The notes under the pieces were generated by a model that was not told the DNA's origin, made no database searches, and worked only from the letters and a program-made list of their open reading frames with translations. The translations under genes and the position numbers were made by a program. Positions 11,598-22,988 of a stretch of DNA of 64,000 nucleotides are shown here, in pieces. This DNA is from Miscanthus floridulus (taxonomy: Eukaryota; Streptophyta; Magnoliopsida; Poales; Poaceae), in assembly GCF_019320115.1 (NCBI RefSeq), contig NC_089584.1, forward strand, positions 72,447,533-72,511,532, written 5' to 3'. Within the stretch, counting starts at the first letter, position 1, and the number at the start of each line of letters is the position of its first letter.

Positions 11598-11800
11598 GTG
11601 CGGTCTATGGGGAGAGTTAGCTTTGATACTAAAGTATATATGTGTCTCATATATATATGCGGAGGTATTTAATTGTGGGTTAGCTTTGATACGACTGTGT
11701 ATGCATATTTATATGTATATAGAGGACGTATTTACTTTTAGGTAGCTTTGATATGGAAGTATATATATGGGTATATATATATATGGAAGTATTTAGATTA
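11598..11800 (+). repeat. imperfect tandem repeats of about 70-76 bp in the C leader
   Basis: The block 'tagctttgata(c/t)' followed by an AT-rich 'tatatatg' stretch and '(g/a)(g/a)tattta' starts near 11598, 11674 and 11742. Confidence 0.55.
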
Positions 11801-11925
11801 CAACCTAGAGCCTAGATTTACATTCTGCATATATAATTGTGGGTTGGGCTGAAATGAAATTCTTGTGCAGGTACACTAATAGCGAAATGTGTAGCCTGAC
11901 TAGCTACGCTATATATGAGAGAACA

Positions 11926-12574
11926 TATGTATGCCACCATGTACGTCATTAGAAATAATTTTTCCTAAGTTTGTAAGGACGTTCAGAACGTGCATGCATC
12001 ATGATAAATTATTATTCCATACTTGCATTGTTTCTCCCCTTATTAATCTCTTACTCGGTTATGTAACTCTTATACATTATGACTTTGTCTCATGAAAGTT
12101 GCACATGTTGTTGGTATAGATGGCAGCATTGGCTAGAAGTGAGAGTTTCTTGTTCATGTTTGGAACTCCTGCCCTGCTTTAGAGAGTCTTGCACTATGCG
12201 GGGTATTACAAACCGCCTCTTTATTACTAGAATGAAGTATACCTAGAGCGACAACCATGGTATGAAGTACGACTGACCATACTAGCTCGTATCCAAGCAC
12301 CCTTCTAGTAGGAATGGAAGGCAAAATCTGAAGGAAGAACTCCTTGGGAGGCTGCCCAAGTAGTAGCCTTTGAGGTACTGAGTTAGATTTGTCAGCAACA
12401 TAGGGATGAGCTTACCGGTAGTGCCGCTGGTACTTTTCCTCGGGTGGATCCGTCCACAACAGTATGGGCACAGCGCAATAGCAATGCGTTGATCCGAGAT
12501 CAAGATGAGCGGGCAGATAGTTCTAGTCCTACTATGAGCGCCATGTTTGCAGTAATGAAGATGTTCTACACTCG
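11926..12574 (+). repeat. 649-bp tandem duplication, copy 1
   Basis: Copy 1 (11926-12574) and copy 2 (12575-13223) are directly adjacent and nearly identical. They differ by scattered C/T and G/A changes such as tacgtc/tatgtc and attaca/attatg. The unit spans the untranslated leader and the 5' half of the extra ORF, including its start codon. Confidence 0.95.
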
Positions 12575-13832
12575 TATGTATGCCACCATGTATGTCATTA
12601 GAAATAATTTTTCCTAAGTTTGTAAGGACGTTCAGAACGTGCATGCATCATGATAAATTATTATTCCATACTTGCATTGTTTCTCCCCTTATTAATCTCT
12701 TACTCGGTTATGTAACTCTTATACATTATGACTTTGTCTCATGAAAGTTGCACATGTTGTTGGTACAGATGGCAGCATCGGCTAGAAGTGAGAGTTTCTT
12801 GTTCATGTTTGGAACTCCTGCCCTGCTTTAGAGAGTCTTGCACTATGCGGGGTATTATGAACCGCCCCTTTATTACTAGAATGAAGTATACATAGAGCGA
12901 CAACCATGGTATGAAGTATGACTGAAAATACTAGCTCATATCCAAGCACCCTTCTAGTAGGAATGGAAGGCAAAATCTGAAGGAAGAACTCCTTGGGAGG
13001 CTGCCCAAGTAGTAGCCTTTGAGGTACTGAGTTAGATTTGTCAGCAACATAGGGATGAGCTTACCGGTAGTGCCGCTGGTACTTTTCCTCGGGTGGATCC
13101 GTCCACAACAGTATGGGCACAGCGCAATAGCAATGCGTTGATCCAAGATCAAGATGAGCGGGCAGATAGTTCTAGTCCTACTATGAGTGCCATGTTTGCA
13201 GTAATGAAGATGTTCTACACTCGTTAGGACACCAGGGACTTCTGGTAGGAGTCCTATACCACTTGCATGAATAAGCTCATGAGAGCCAAAGCTACACAGT
13301 GTAAGCTAAAGAAGCATGTGCGCAAGCACAAAAATGCATCGAGTGAGGCTCGAGGGAAATTGATCAAGCATATGTAGCTTTGGAAAATCTCCACACCCAA
13401 ATAGAGCAAGTTGATTAGTAGAGAGCTGCCGCCCAAGAGGCAAGTGCGGATGATCAAGCAATGTTAGCAGGACTACGGGAGCAGCTGGAGGATGCCCGTG
13501 CTGAGGCATTCATAGCTACGCGCCAGTGGATCCTAGCAAACAACCGTGCAGCTATGGCAGAAGCAGAACAAGATAGGACCCATGCCTTGAGCATCCAGTA
13601 GGACCGTGTCGAGAGGGACTTGCGCCAGCAGCTTACACAGGCCTAGAATGTAGTAGTTGATCTTCAGCATGAGGTGCATTTTCTGAACAACAAACTGCAC
13701 CTGATCCTTGATGAGGAAGAAGAAGATCTAGAGATGTTAGTTGAAGATGATGGCTGGGACGAAGAAGAAGTGGAGCTAGAGAATGAGGATGATCCTATCT
13801 CCAACCTCAACAGCGAGCATACTAAAGATTAG
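12120..13832 (+). pseudogene. degenerate extra ORF upstream of gag (ORF0-like)
   Basis: In the duplicated unit an ATG (12120 and again 12769) opens a frame with the pattern 'FGTPAL..VLHYAGYYKPPLYY' followed by 'PWEAAQVVAFEVLS'. In the second copy it runs, after a frameshift between 13224 and 13468, into a helical coiled-coil segment (REQLEDARAEAFIATRQW...) and a strongly acidic tail ending at TAG 13832. Several TAG stops interrupt it. Grass gypsy elements of the RIRE3/RIRE8 kind are known to carry such an 'orf0' before gag; its function is unknown. The coiled coil and acidic tail suggest a structural or protein-binding role, which is inference. Confidence 0.65.
12575..13223 (+). repeat. 649-bp tandem duplication, copy 2
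   Basis: Direct repeat of 11926-12574. The downstream half of the extra ORF continues only from this copy. Confidence 0.95.
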
Positions 13833-14204
13833 AATCACCTAGTGACTAGTTAAAGCGCTAGATGTATCCCTGCTATTTATGTAATGGACGTGCAGTTTGA
13901 AGTTTGGTATTCGTGATTTGTCTTCCATGTAATATTGGCACTCTACATGTTGTTTCACGATGGGTTGAACTTTAATGAAATTCCAGTTTTGTTTTACTGG
14001 TGATTATGACTTGTATGTTAACGCGTTGCAGGCTCAATAAGTGATCAAATTGGTGATCTCATGTTGTGAGAATGAATTATTATGCCTCTATTTTATTGTA
14101 TGAATTTAAGATTCTTTCCAGTAATTTTAGTTTGGCATGCTTATATAATTCATCTGCAATCTCTTGACATCATCCAATAATCACTTGTTGTTGCAACTTT
14201 GTAG
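13833..14204 (+). other. spacer between ORF0-like region and gag
   Basis: AT-rich non-coding sequence. I see no element or repeat in it. Confidence 0.5.
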
Positions 14205-15262
14205 ATGACTTGCACTTGCGCTGGAGCAAGCAGCAGCCAAGAGGGAAATGATGGTGACTTACCACCACCATCTGCGAATGAATTTTTTGCACAATTCTTG
14301 GGTAGTCAGAGAACTATGGAGGAAACCCTATGCCTCATTGAATAGAACACTGCTCACGTCCATTAGCAACAATAGGGGCCTGAGCCAAATCAGTATAGCT
14401 CTTTCAAGGATTTCCTAGACACCAAGCCTCCTATCTTCAAGGTGGCCGAAGAACCGCTCTAGGTGGATGAATGGCTCAACACCATTGAGCAAAAGTTCCA
14501 TCTATTGAGGCTCATGGAACATTAGAAGGCAGAATATGCATCCCATCAGCTGTAGGGACCGGCCAGGATATGGTGGACCCATTTCCTATCCTCTTTACCT
14601 GCCAACGCATAGGTCACATGGGAGCAATTCAAGTTAGCCTTTAGAGGACATCACATTCCCCCAGGGCTAATGCGCATGAAGGTAGCTGAGTTCATATGAC
14701 TCACACAAGGGACCAAGACCCTTACTAAGTACATGCATGCTTTCAATAATTTATCCTGTTATGCCCTAGGTTTCATTGATACAGAAGAAAAGGAGATTGA
14801 AAGCTTCAAGAGAGGTCTTAGCACTAAGCTGATGAAAACTATGACCAAATTGAGGTGCACCACATACAATGAGTTCATCAATGATGCCTTGACTCAGGAG
14901 AACCAGAACAATCTACATGCTGTAGCAAAGGGCCGCAAGAGGGTAGCTGAGGCAGGCGCCTCAGGGTCTTCTAAGTCCAAAGCTCTAGTGGTATATAGGC
15001 CATAGTTTCAACTGCCAGTGCCCAAGTTTAGACCTCCTCCACCAAAAGCCCAGTCCAACCGACCTTAGAAGGTGTATCATAAGGTGTTCACCATTGCCTT
15101 ACCCAAGGGGAATAGAGGGCAAGGAAGCTCCACTAGACCTAGGAGCAATCAACCATGCTTCAACTATAATCAGTTGGGCCATTTGTCTAAAGAGTGCCCC
15201 CATCCTAAGAAGAACAACAATCAAAACTAGGGAAATTAGAGGCAGGCAAATCCTAAAGCGTG
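14205..15262 (+). pseudogene. gag of element C
   Basis: The frame opens at ATG 14205 and contains a retrotransposon gag core (EQFKLAFRGHHIPPGLMRMK, then LTQGTKTLTKYMHAFNNLS). A basic linker and a zinc-knuckle region follow. The knuckle reads CFNYNQLGHLSKEC where CX2CX4HX4C is expected, so the second Cys is Tyr and zinc binding is probably lost. At least eight stops interrupt the frame. Most are TAG where Gln is expected (for example after EEPL, EH and SHQL). Capsid function would need an intact copy elsewhere. Confidence 0.85.
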
Positions 15263-16932
15263 TCCTAGATACGTGCATTATACCATTGTTGAAGAGGTTC
15301 CTGTGGGAGAGGTTGTCACCGCTGGTATGTTTCTTATTAACAAACATATCGCCATTGTTTTATTTGATTCTGGAGCTTCTCATTCATTTATGAGCCAAGC
15401 ATTTGCATCTAGGAATGATCAGAAAGTAATTGAGGTAAACAAGGGTGGTTATAGTATAAGTTTGCCTGGGGCTACTATGTCTACAAATAAGATAGTTAGA
15501 GATGTGCTCATCTCTATACAAGAGAGGGAGTACATGATGGATCTGATAGTATTGCTCGAAATATCTATAGATGTGATCTTAGGCATGAAATGCATGAGCG
15601 ATCATGGAGTTCTCATTGACACTAGCACTCGTACAATTATGTTGAGAGAACCAAAGGGAGGTAATGCTTTTCTAGTACCACTTCCCTGAAGTTTTGATCT
15701 TCGAAACTTGTCTTATGCTATCCAAACCACTACCCTTTGGTATATTCTAGTGGTTTGTGAGTTCCCTAATGTATTCCCAGATGAGTTACTAGGTTTACCA
15801 CCTGATAGGGATGTGGAATTTAAGATTAAATTAGTGCTAGGTACGACACCTATCTCAAGAAGACCCTATAGGATGCCACCAAATGAGTTAGTTGAACTTA
15901 AAATTTAGTTATAAGAACTATTAGACAAAGGTCTCATTCAACCTAGTTCGTCTCCATGGGGATGTCCAACTTTGTTTGTAAAGAAGAAGGACAAATCTTT
16001 GAGAATGTGTGTGGATTATAGGCCACTTAATGTTGTGACCATCAAAAACAAGTATCCTTTACCTTGTATCGATATCTTGTTCGATCAATTGGCAAAAGCA
16101 AAGGTATTCTCCAAGATTGACTTGAGGTTAGGCTATCATTAGATAAAGATCAGGCCAGAGGACATACTTAAAACAACTTTCTCCACTAGGTACGGCTTGT
16201 ACGAGTATTTGGTCATATCTTTTGGACTAACGAATGCTCTTGCCTACTTTATGTACTTGATGAATTCGGTATTCATGCCCAAGCTTAACAAGTTTATGGT
16301 TATGTTTATCGATGATATCTTGATTTATTTGGAGAATGAAGCAGACCATGCAGAGCATCTAAGATTTGTTTTGTCTAGATTAAGGGAACATAAGTTATAT
16401 GCCAAGTTTAGCAAGTGTGAATTCTGGTTGAGCAAGGTGCCTTTCTTGGGTCACATCTTATCTAGAGATGGAATATCTGTAGACCCATCTAAAGTATAAG
16501 AGGTCATGGATTGGAAGGCCCCGACTTCGATTCATGAAGTTCAGAGTTTTCTAGGGTTAGTAGGTTATTATGGTCGTTTCATTCTGGATTTCTCCAAGAT
16601 AGCTAAGCCCATGACTAGACTACTTCAGAAAGATGAAAAGTTTAGTTGGACACTAGAGTGTGAAGCAGCTTTTCACACCCTAAGGAACCTGTTAACTATA
16701 GCTCCTATTTTAGCACAACCCGACATTGAAAAGCCTTTCGATGTGTTCTGTGATGCATCGGGTATAGGTTTGGGGTGTGTGCTCATGCAAGAAGGAAGAG
16801 TTATTGCCTATGCTTCTCGGCAGTTAGGAAAGCATGAAGTCAATTATCCTACGCACGATTTAGAGCTTGTAGTAGTGGTTCATGCATTGAAGATATGGAG
16901 ACATTATTTGTTGGGCAACATATGTCACATAT
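15263..16932 (+). pseudogene. protease, reverse transcriptase and start of RNase H of element C
   Basis: The protease keeps its catalytic motif LFDSGASHSF (about 15361-15390). The RT follows with [28 protein letters not shown] and the catalytic box FIDDILIY (16306-16329), so both active-site Asp pairs survive. RNase H starts with [17 protein letters not shown]. Stops occur at 15687, 15906, 16141 and 16498. The one at 16141 replaces the Gln of the conserved GYHQIKI. The frame ends abruptly after 'LGN.CHI', where element B has inserted; RNase H resumes at 34443. Confidence 0.92.
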
Positions 16933-17276
16933 TGTCGGTGTTTCGAGTAAACACCAATGAGTAAATTTGTATTATTGCACGTTTGGTCCGTATGGTGTGC
17001 TAAAAAGACACATGGTTTATACAGGTTAGGGCAGAATGTCCCTACATCTAGTTTGTGGCTGCAGCTCATGTTATTAGCACTGAAAAGTTCATAGTATGGG
17101 TTATAAACGGGCGAGAGAGGGACAGGTCCCAAGTCTCTGATGGAAAGATTCAATGGGTGCCGAGAGCTCGGTCACTGCTTAGCTATGTGTTCGAGGTTCG
17201 ATGCTAGTGGTTCTACTGTGATGCGATGTGATGTGCGATGTCATGAATCGATGCCCTTAGAGGGGTGCCGTGCTTT

Positions 17277-17290
17277 CCCTTTTATAGGCC
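17277..17290 (-). promoter_or_regulatory. TATA box of the B LTR
   Basis: On the minus strand the sequence reads GGCCTATAAAAGGG. The copy in the 5' LTR (about 33477-33490) has decayed to GCCTTTAAAAGGG, so the promoter that would drive element B is weakened. Confidence 0.65.
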
Positions 17291-17767
17291 AAGGGAGAGC
17301 ATGGGTTACAGATGGGAGAAAAAAGGAAAACAAGAGGCAAAGGAAGTCCTTTAGGGTCACCGGGCCTTCTTTTTCCTCCATGCAGGCCCTACTAACATGG
17401 TAGGTGGTGACAGAGATAGCCCCATGCCAAGCGCATATCCGCTGACCATGATAGGGCTACATCGGGAGCATGTTCGCTGACGATGCCATGTCCTAGCATT
17501 GTCAGCGGGTTGTCACGTCCCATTCTACCCCGACGGGCGGCACGGTGAACCATCGTGCTGATCAACGGCCGTACAGGGAGTAGGCAGCACAGTAACCACA
17601 CATCCATTACTGTGGGTGATGTGAGTTCCCTAGAATTACATGTTGCAATGATGGGTCATGTTGAGATGTGACCACTCCCTACACGATGCCAGAAGTTTGA
17701 CCTTGGGTCACACCTTCTGGACCATAGTGGTTGTCGTGAGCTTCTATAAAGATCCATGCCTGAGGGA

Positions 17768-18205
17768 TCAAGCGAGGTGGAGCTAGCCCTTAGACATTAG
17801 GCGAGGCAGAGCCAGCCCTCAGATGTCGAGTAAGGCAGAGCCAGTCCTTGGACATCGGGCGAGACAGAGCAGGCCCTCCAACATCGGGCAAGGCAGAGCC
17901 AACCCTTAGATGTCGGGTGAGGCTGAGCCAGCCTTCAGACGTCAAGCGAGGCAGAGCCAACCCTAAGGGATCGGCCAAGGTGGAGCCATCCCTTAGACAT
18001 CGAGTGAGGCAGAGCTAGCCCTCGGACATCGGGCGAGGCAGAGCCAACCCTTGGGGGTCAGACGAGGAGGAGCCAACCCTCAGGAGTTAGCCAAGGCGAA
18101 GCCAACCCTTGGGGGTCAGGCGAGGTGGAGCCCACAGCCATAGCATCCACTGAGGTGGAGTCAACCCTCGGGGGTTAGACGAGGCAGAGCCCCTGGCCTC
18201 GGTGG
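17768..18205. repeat. about 30-bp minisatellite in U3 of the B 3' LTR
   Basis: About 13 degenerate units of the form 'gaggcagagccagccctcgg' plus 'acatcgggc'. The same array occurs in the 5' LTR at about 33950-34330. Unit number and order differ between the LTRs. Confidence 0.85.
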
Positions 18206-18320
18206 CCGAACGGGGCAGAGCCCAGCAAGAGGTGTAGTCACGCTCTTGGTCGCATAGATGACTCAATGTTGATGGTCGTTAGCTCCTCCTCTTAGGGTAC
18301 CCTAGTATTGGCCCCCGACA

Positions 18321-18331
18321 TTAGCCCCTGA
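18321..18331 (-). promoter_or_regulatory. polypurine tract of element B (cut)
   Basis: On the minus strand tcaggggctaa directly precedes the LTR start TGTCGGGGGCC. Element A is inserted immediately beside it. Confidence 0.6.
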
Positions 18332-20299
18332 TGAAAGGTCCTAATATGGCTAGAGGGGGGGGGTGAATAGCCTATTTAAAAATCTATAAACCAACTAGAG
18401 CAATTTGATTAGTATGACAAAAAGCGAAAAGCAAACTTGCTCTAGCTCTACAAGGGTTGCAAGCCACCTATCCAACAATTCTAATTGTTATGATCACTAG
18501 ACACACAATTTTCTATGTTACTACTCACTAAGAGCTCTCACACTTGCTACACTAAAGAGCTCCACTAGATGAACTTAAAACAACAAAGCAAGCTCTCAAT
18601 TCCAATTACACTAAAGAGCTTGCCACAACTAGTTTGCAAGAATATAAATGAGTGAGTATGGTGATTATACCGCCGTGTAGAGGAGTGAACCAATCATAAG
18701 ATGAATATTAAGTCAATCACTGGGAGACTTCCAAAGGGCAAGAGATAACCAATTTTCTCCTGAGGTTCACGTGCTTGCCAACACGCTACGTCCCCATTGT
18801 GTCGACCAACACTTGGTGGTTTGGCGGCTAAGAGGTGTTGCACAAACCTCATCCACACAATTGGACACTACAAGAACCTACCCACAAGTGAGGTAACTCA
18901 ATGACACAAGCAATCCACTAGAGTTACCTTTCAGCGCTCCACCGAGGAAGGTACAAATCCCCTCACAATCACCGGAGATGACCACTAAACAATCACCAAC
19001 ACATGCCAATCCTCCTCCACTGCATCAAGCTGTATAGGTGGTGGCAACCACCAAGAGCAACAAGCGAATCCCGTAGCGAAACACGAACACCAAGTGCCTC
19101 TAGATGCAAACACTCAAGCAATGCACTTGGATTCTCTCCCAATCTCACAAAGATGATGAATCAATGAAGGAGATGAGTGGGAGAGGCTTTGGCTAAGCTC
19201 ACAAGGTTGCTATGTCAATGAAAATGACCAAGAGAGTGAGCTTGAGCCTAGCCATGGGGCTTAAATAGAAGCCCCCATGAAATAGAGCCATTGGGCTCCT
19301 CACTGCACAGAACATGGGCCTGATCGGACACACCGATCAGATTGACCGGACGTTGGACCTCAGCGTCTAGTCACACTGATGCACTCCACGTGTCCCCTCT
19401 CTTCAAATACTGAGTGCCCGATCCTAATGGTCAAGTGATGACCAGACTGCGCTGCTGCGAAGTGACCGGACGCTATACCTCAGCGTCCGGTCATTTCTAG
19501 TAAGCATCCAGAAGCGAGAAATCATGACCGGACGCGTCCGGTCATGCTCGACCGGACTCTCCCAGCGTCCGATCCCTCGGCATCTTAGTCTGTGCACTAC
19601 CACGTCAGCTAGACCAGGACAGTAGCCCTCCAACATCTGGTCACTAAGTGACTCAGCATCCGGTCAGAGACCGACGCCAGCTGCCTTTGCACTACTTCTA
19701 CTGACCGGACACTGCCGGTCCTTCTGAGACCAGCGTCCGGTCACTTATAGTGACCTCTGTCTTTTCTTTATAGGGCGCCGGTGGCACCGTCGGACTATCC
19801 GCACTCTATGGGTGGACACTCCACCAGTGAAGTTTCTAACCCTTGCTCTAATGTGCCAACCACCAAGTGTATCACCTTGTGCATATGTGTTAGCATATTT
19901 TCACAAACATTTTCATGGGTGTTAGCATTCCACTAGATCCTAAGTGCATATGCAATGAGTTAGAGCATCTAGTGGCACTTTGATAACCGCATTTTGATAT
20001 GAGTTTCACCCCTCTTAATAGTACGGCTATCAAACCTAAATATGATCACACTCACTAAGTGTCTTGATCACCGAAACAAAATGGCTCCTATCATTTATAC
20101 CTTTGCCTTGAGCTTTTTGTTTTTCTCTTTCTTCTTTTCAATTCCATGCACTTGATCATCACCATGGCATTGCCATCATCATGTCATGATCTTTATTTGC
20201 TTCACCACTTGGAATGTGCTACCTATCTCATGATCATAAGATAAACTAGGTTAGCACTTAGGGTTTCATCAATTTACCAAAACTAAATTAGAGCTTTCA
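18332..20299 (-). repeat. 3' LTR of element A
   Basis: TG...CA ended and matching 26029-27959. It includes a cluster of accggacgct/agcgtccggtca motifs (about 19320-19745). A TATA-like CTATTTAAGCCCC lies on the minus strand at about 19257-19270. Confidence 0.92.
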
Positions 20300-20316
20300 A
20301 TCTCCCCCTTTTTGGT
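20300..20316 (-). promoter_or_regulatory. polypurine tract of element A
   Basis: On the minus strand aaaaagggggagat directly precedes the 3' LTR. The same sequence precedes the 3' LTR of element E. Confidence 0.85.
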
Positions 20317-21362
20317 AATTGATGACAACCCTTTCACAAAGATATGAATTGAAATTCAATTAAATCCATGTTGCTTGCCCAAGCATATTTACTATGTGTA
20401 AAAGGATATGGACAAGTATCATGAATTCCAAATGGTAGCAATTGCTCCCCCTACATATGTGCTAAGAGTTTGGATTGTATCTTGCACATATGCTTAGATA
20501 GGAAATATAGGAGACAATGTCTACCAAATGATGCTAAGGTATAAAAGATGGACCTTTGAAGCATGATACCAATCGGAGTGCACCATTATACCATCCTTAG
20601 CACCATGGTTAGCTTGATACCACTTGGAAACATATGGAAATGAAATCACTAGATAACCTATGCATGCTAGAGTTTCATTTCATCATTCAAACCTATAACT
20701 AGCATACACCACACAAGCATGGATATTGAAATTTAAAACTTGTGCCATGCAATCAAACATACGAAATGCACATTCAAATGCACCATACAAGTTCATGAGC
20801 TTGCTCACCCTACTTGTGTGCTCAAAATTTTAATTGATTCCTTTCCTTTGTCATATCTCTCCTCTATGTTGTTATATCTTTTTGTTTTTCTCCCCATGTA
20901 CATATATTTTGTTTTTCTCCCATGTACTAATATCACTAATATCTTTGTTTTTCTCCCCCTTTGTCATCAATGGCCACAAAGGTTCAAAATATAGATAGGT
21001 TGAGATTATCAAGGTCAATCAATGGGGTGAGGATCATTTTCTAAAATTTGGTCCAATCTAGATCATTTGCCAAAGATACTTAACTCAGTTTGATCCAAGG
21101 ACAAGCTTCTTCACACCTCCAAACAAGGGTTATCTTGTACCATGTTGAGTTAAGCACTTAGAGCTCATTTTCTAGATTAAACACTAGGTTTACTAAGCCC
21201 ACAAACATGTCATATGCTACCACTAGATCAAGTCAAGCATAGAAGCAATAGTGGTACTATATAATCATCAAATTTATTTGATTTTTATGAATGAGCCTAT
21301 TAAATATGAAAGATGTCTAGATGCACTAAACATGTCCTTAGCAAGGATGTATGCCATGCTAG

Positions 21363-22021
21363 TCAACTTTTACCTTGGATTGCTCGAAGGAGAGGCATGT
21401 CATATAAATGGGGGGTGCAACAACACATATTTGAGAAATCCAATATGTTCAACTTATTCCTTAGCTTGCAAAACCTTTTCTCATCCAATGTCTTGGTGAA
21501 TATATCGGCAAGTTGATCTTTGGTGCCCACACTCTCAATACAAATGTCCCCTTTTTGTTGGTGATCTCTTATGAAAGGATGGTGGACATCAATATGTTTT
21601 ATTCTTGAATGTTGAACCGGGTTGTTGGTGAGCTTTACGACACTTTCATTGTCACATAGCAATGGCACTCACTTGAATTTGATTCCAAAATCACTCAAAG
21701 TAGCCTTCATCCAAAGTAATTGAGCACAACAACTACCGATCGAAATGTACTCTGCTTCGGCGGTTGAAAGTGCTACACTATTTTGCTTCTTCGATGACCA
21801 AGACACAAGTGATCTTTCCCAATAGTTGACATGTGCCCTGATGTGCTCTTTCTCTCAACTTTGCATCCCGCATAATCAGAGTCCGAATATCCAATCAATT
21901 CAAATCTTGCTCCTTTGGGATACCATAATCCAACATTTTGTGTATGCTTCAAGTACCTCAATATTCTCTTTGTTGCCTTCAAATGACTTTCTCTTGGTGA
22001 GGCTTGAAATCTAGCACACAT
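21363..22021 (-). pseudogene. RNase H of element A
   Basis: Two minus-strand frames, 22021-21773 and 21668-21363, together give the copia RNase H: CARFQASP, RYLKHTQNVGLWYPKG, GYSDSDYAGCKVERKSTSGH, then LLCDNESVVKLTNNPVQHSR and DQLADIFTKTLDEKRF. A frameshift separates the halves near 21770. The catalytic Asp residues of SDSDYAG and CDNES are present. Confidence 0.88.
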
Positions 22022-22850
22022 GTATACAACTAAACATCACATCTAGGCCTTGATGTGGTTACATAGAGTAGGCTTCCAATCATAGACCGATACATCTTTT
22101 GATCCACCATGTTGCCACTAGCATCACTATCTAAGCTTCCACTTGTTCCCATTGGTGTAGTAATAGCTTTAGCATCATCCAATTCCAAACTTCTTGAGCA
22201 TGTCCTTGATATACTTGCCTTAACTCACAAATATGTCATTCTTCATTTGCTTGATTTGAAGACCAAAGGAAGTAACTAAGCTCTCCAATCATGGACATCT
22301 TAAACTCACTTGCCATCATCTTGCCAAACTCCTCACAAAAATCTTGATTTGTTGACCCAAATATGATATTATCAACATAGATTTGCATTACAAATAAGTC
22401 ATTTCCAAGCTTCTTGGTGAAGAGAGTGGTGTCAACCTTTCCCATCTTGAATCCCTTAGAGAGTAGGAAATCCCTCAATCTCTCATACCATGCTCTAGGT
22501 GCTTGTTTTAATCCATACAAAGCCTTTCTCAACTTATAAACATGGTTGGATTTCTTTTCATCTTCAAAACCGGGAGGTTGTTCAATATACACAAGCTCAT
22601 TGATGTACCCATTAAGAAATGCACTCTTCACATCCATTTGGTACAACTTGATGTTGTGGGCACAAGCATAGGCTAATAAGATCCTAATTGCTTCCAATCT
22701 TGCAACTAGGGCATACGTTTCTCCAAAGTCAAGACCTTCAACTTGAGTGTATCCTTGAGCCACTAATCTTGCTTTGTTCCTTATTACTATCCCATCTTGA
22801 TCTTACTTGTTTCAAAAGACCCACTTGGTTCCAATCACATTATGATCCTT
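22022..22850 (-). pseudogene. reverse transcriptase of element A with mutated active site
   Basis: Minus-strand frame 22763-22236 shows QVEGLDFGETYALVARLEAI, YQMDVKSAFLNGYINELVY and KALYGLKQAPRAWYERL. The catalytic box reads YVDN instead of YVDD (GAT to AAT in the second Asp codon, about 22371-22382), which should abolish polymerisation. Frame breaks flank it: the WVFRNK part upstream lies in another frame, and the region 22022-22235 is shifted. Confidence 0.9.
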
Positions 22851-22988
22851 AGGCCTCTCAACTAACTCCCATACTTGGTTTCTTATGAATTTGTTTAGCT
22901 CTTCATGCATGGCATTGACCCAATCAACATCCTTCAAAGCTTTATCTATCTTCTTTCGGTTCAATAGGATGACACAAATGAGAAATGC

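Larger units (their letters stand above)
16933..18320 (-). repeat. 3' LTR of element B
   Basis: On the plus strand it begins TGTCGGTGTTTCGAG and ends GGCCCCCGACA. It matches 33134-34442 throughout. It carries a minisatellite in U3 and a TATA box. Confidence 0.9.

Noticed and set aside
12282..13152. Minus-strand frames of 120 and 73 codons in the duplicated unit
   Set aside because: They are shadows of the plus-strand ORF0-like frame, repeated because the unit is duplicated.
14205..16932. Reassigned or read-through TAG codons
   Set aside because: TAG replaces Gln often, but TGA and TAA also occur at Arg and Gln sites and frameshifts are present. Decay of methylated transposons explains it.
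17768..18205. CRISPR-like regular repeats
   Set aside because: Units of ~30 bp are contiguous, degenerate and have no unique spacers. They lie in an LTR of a plant retrotransposon.
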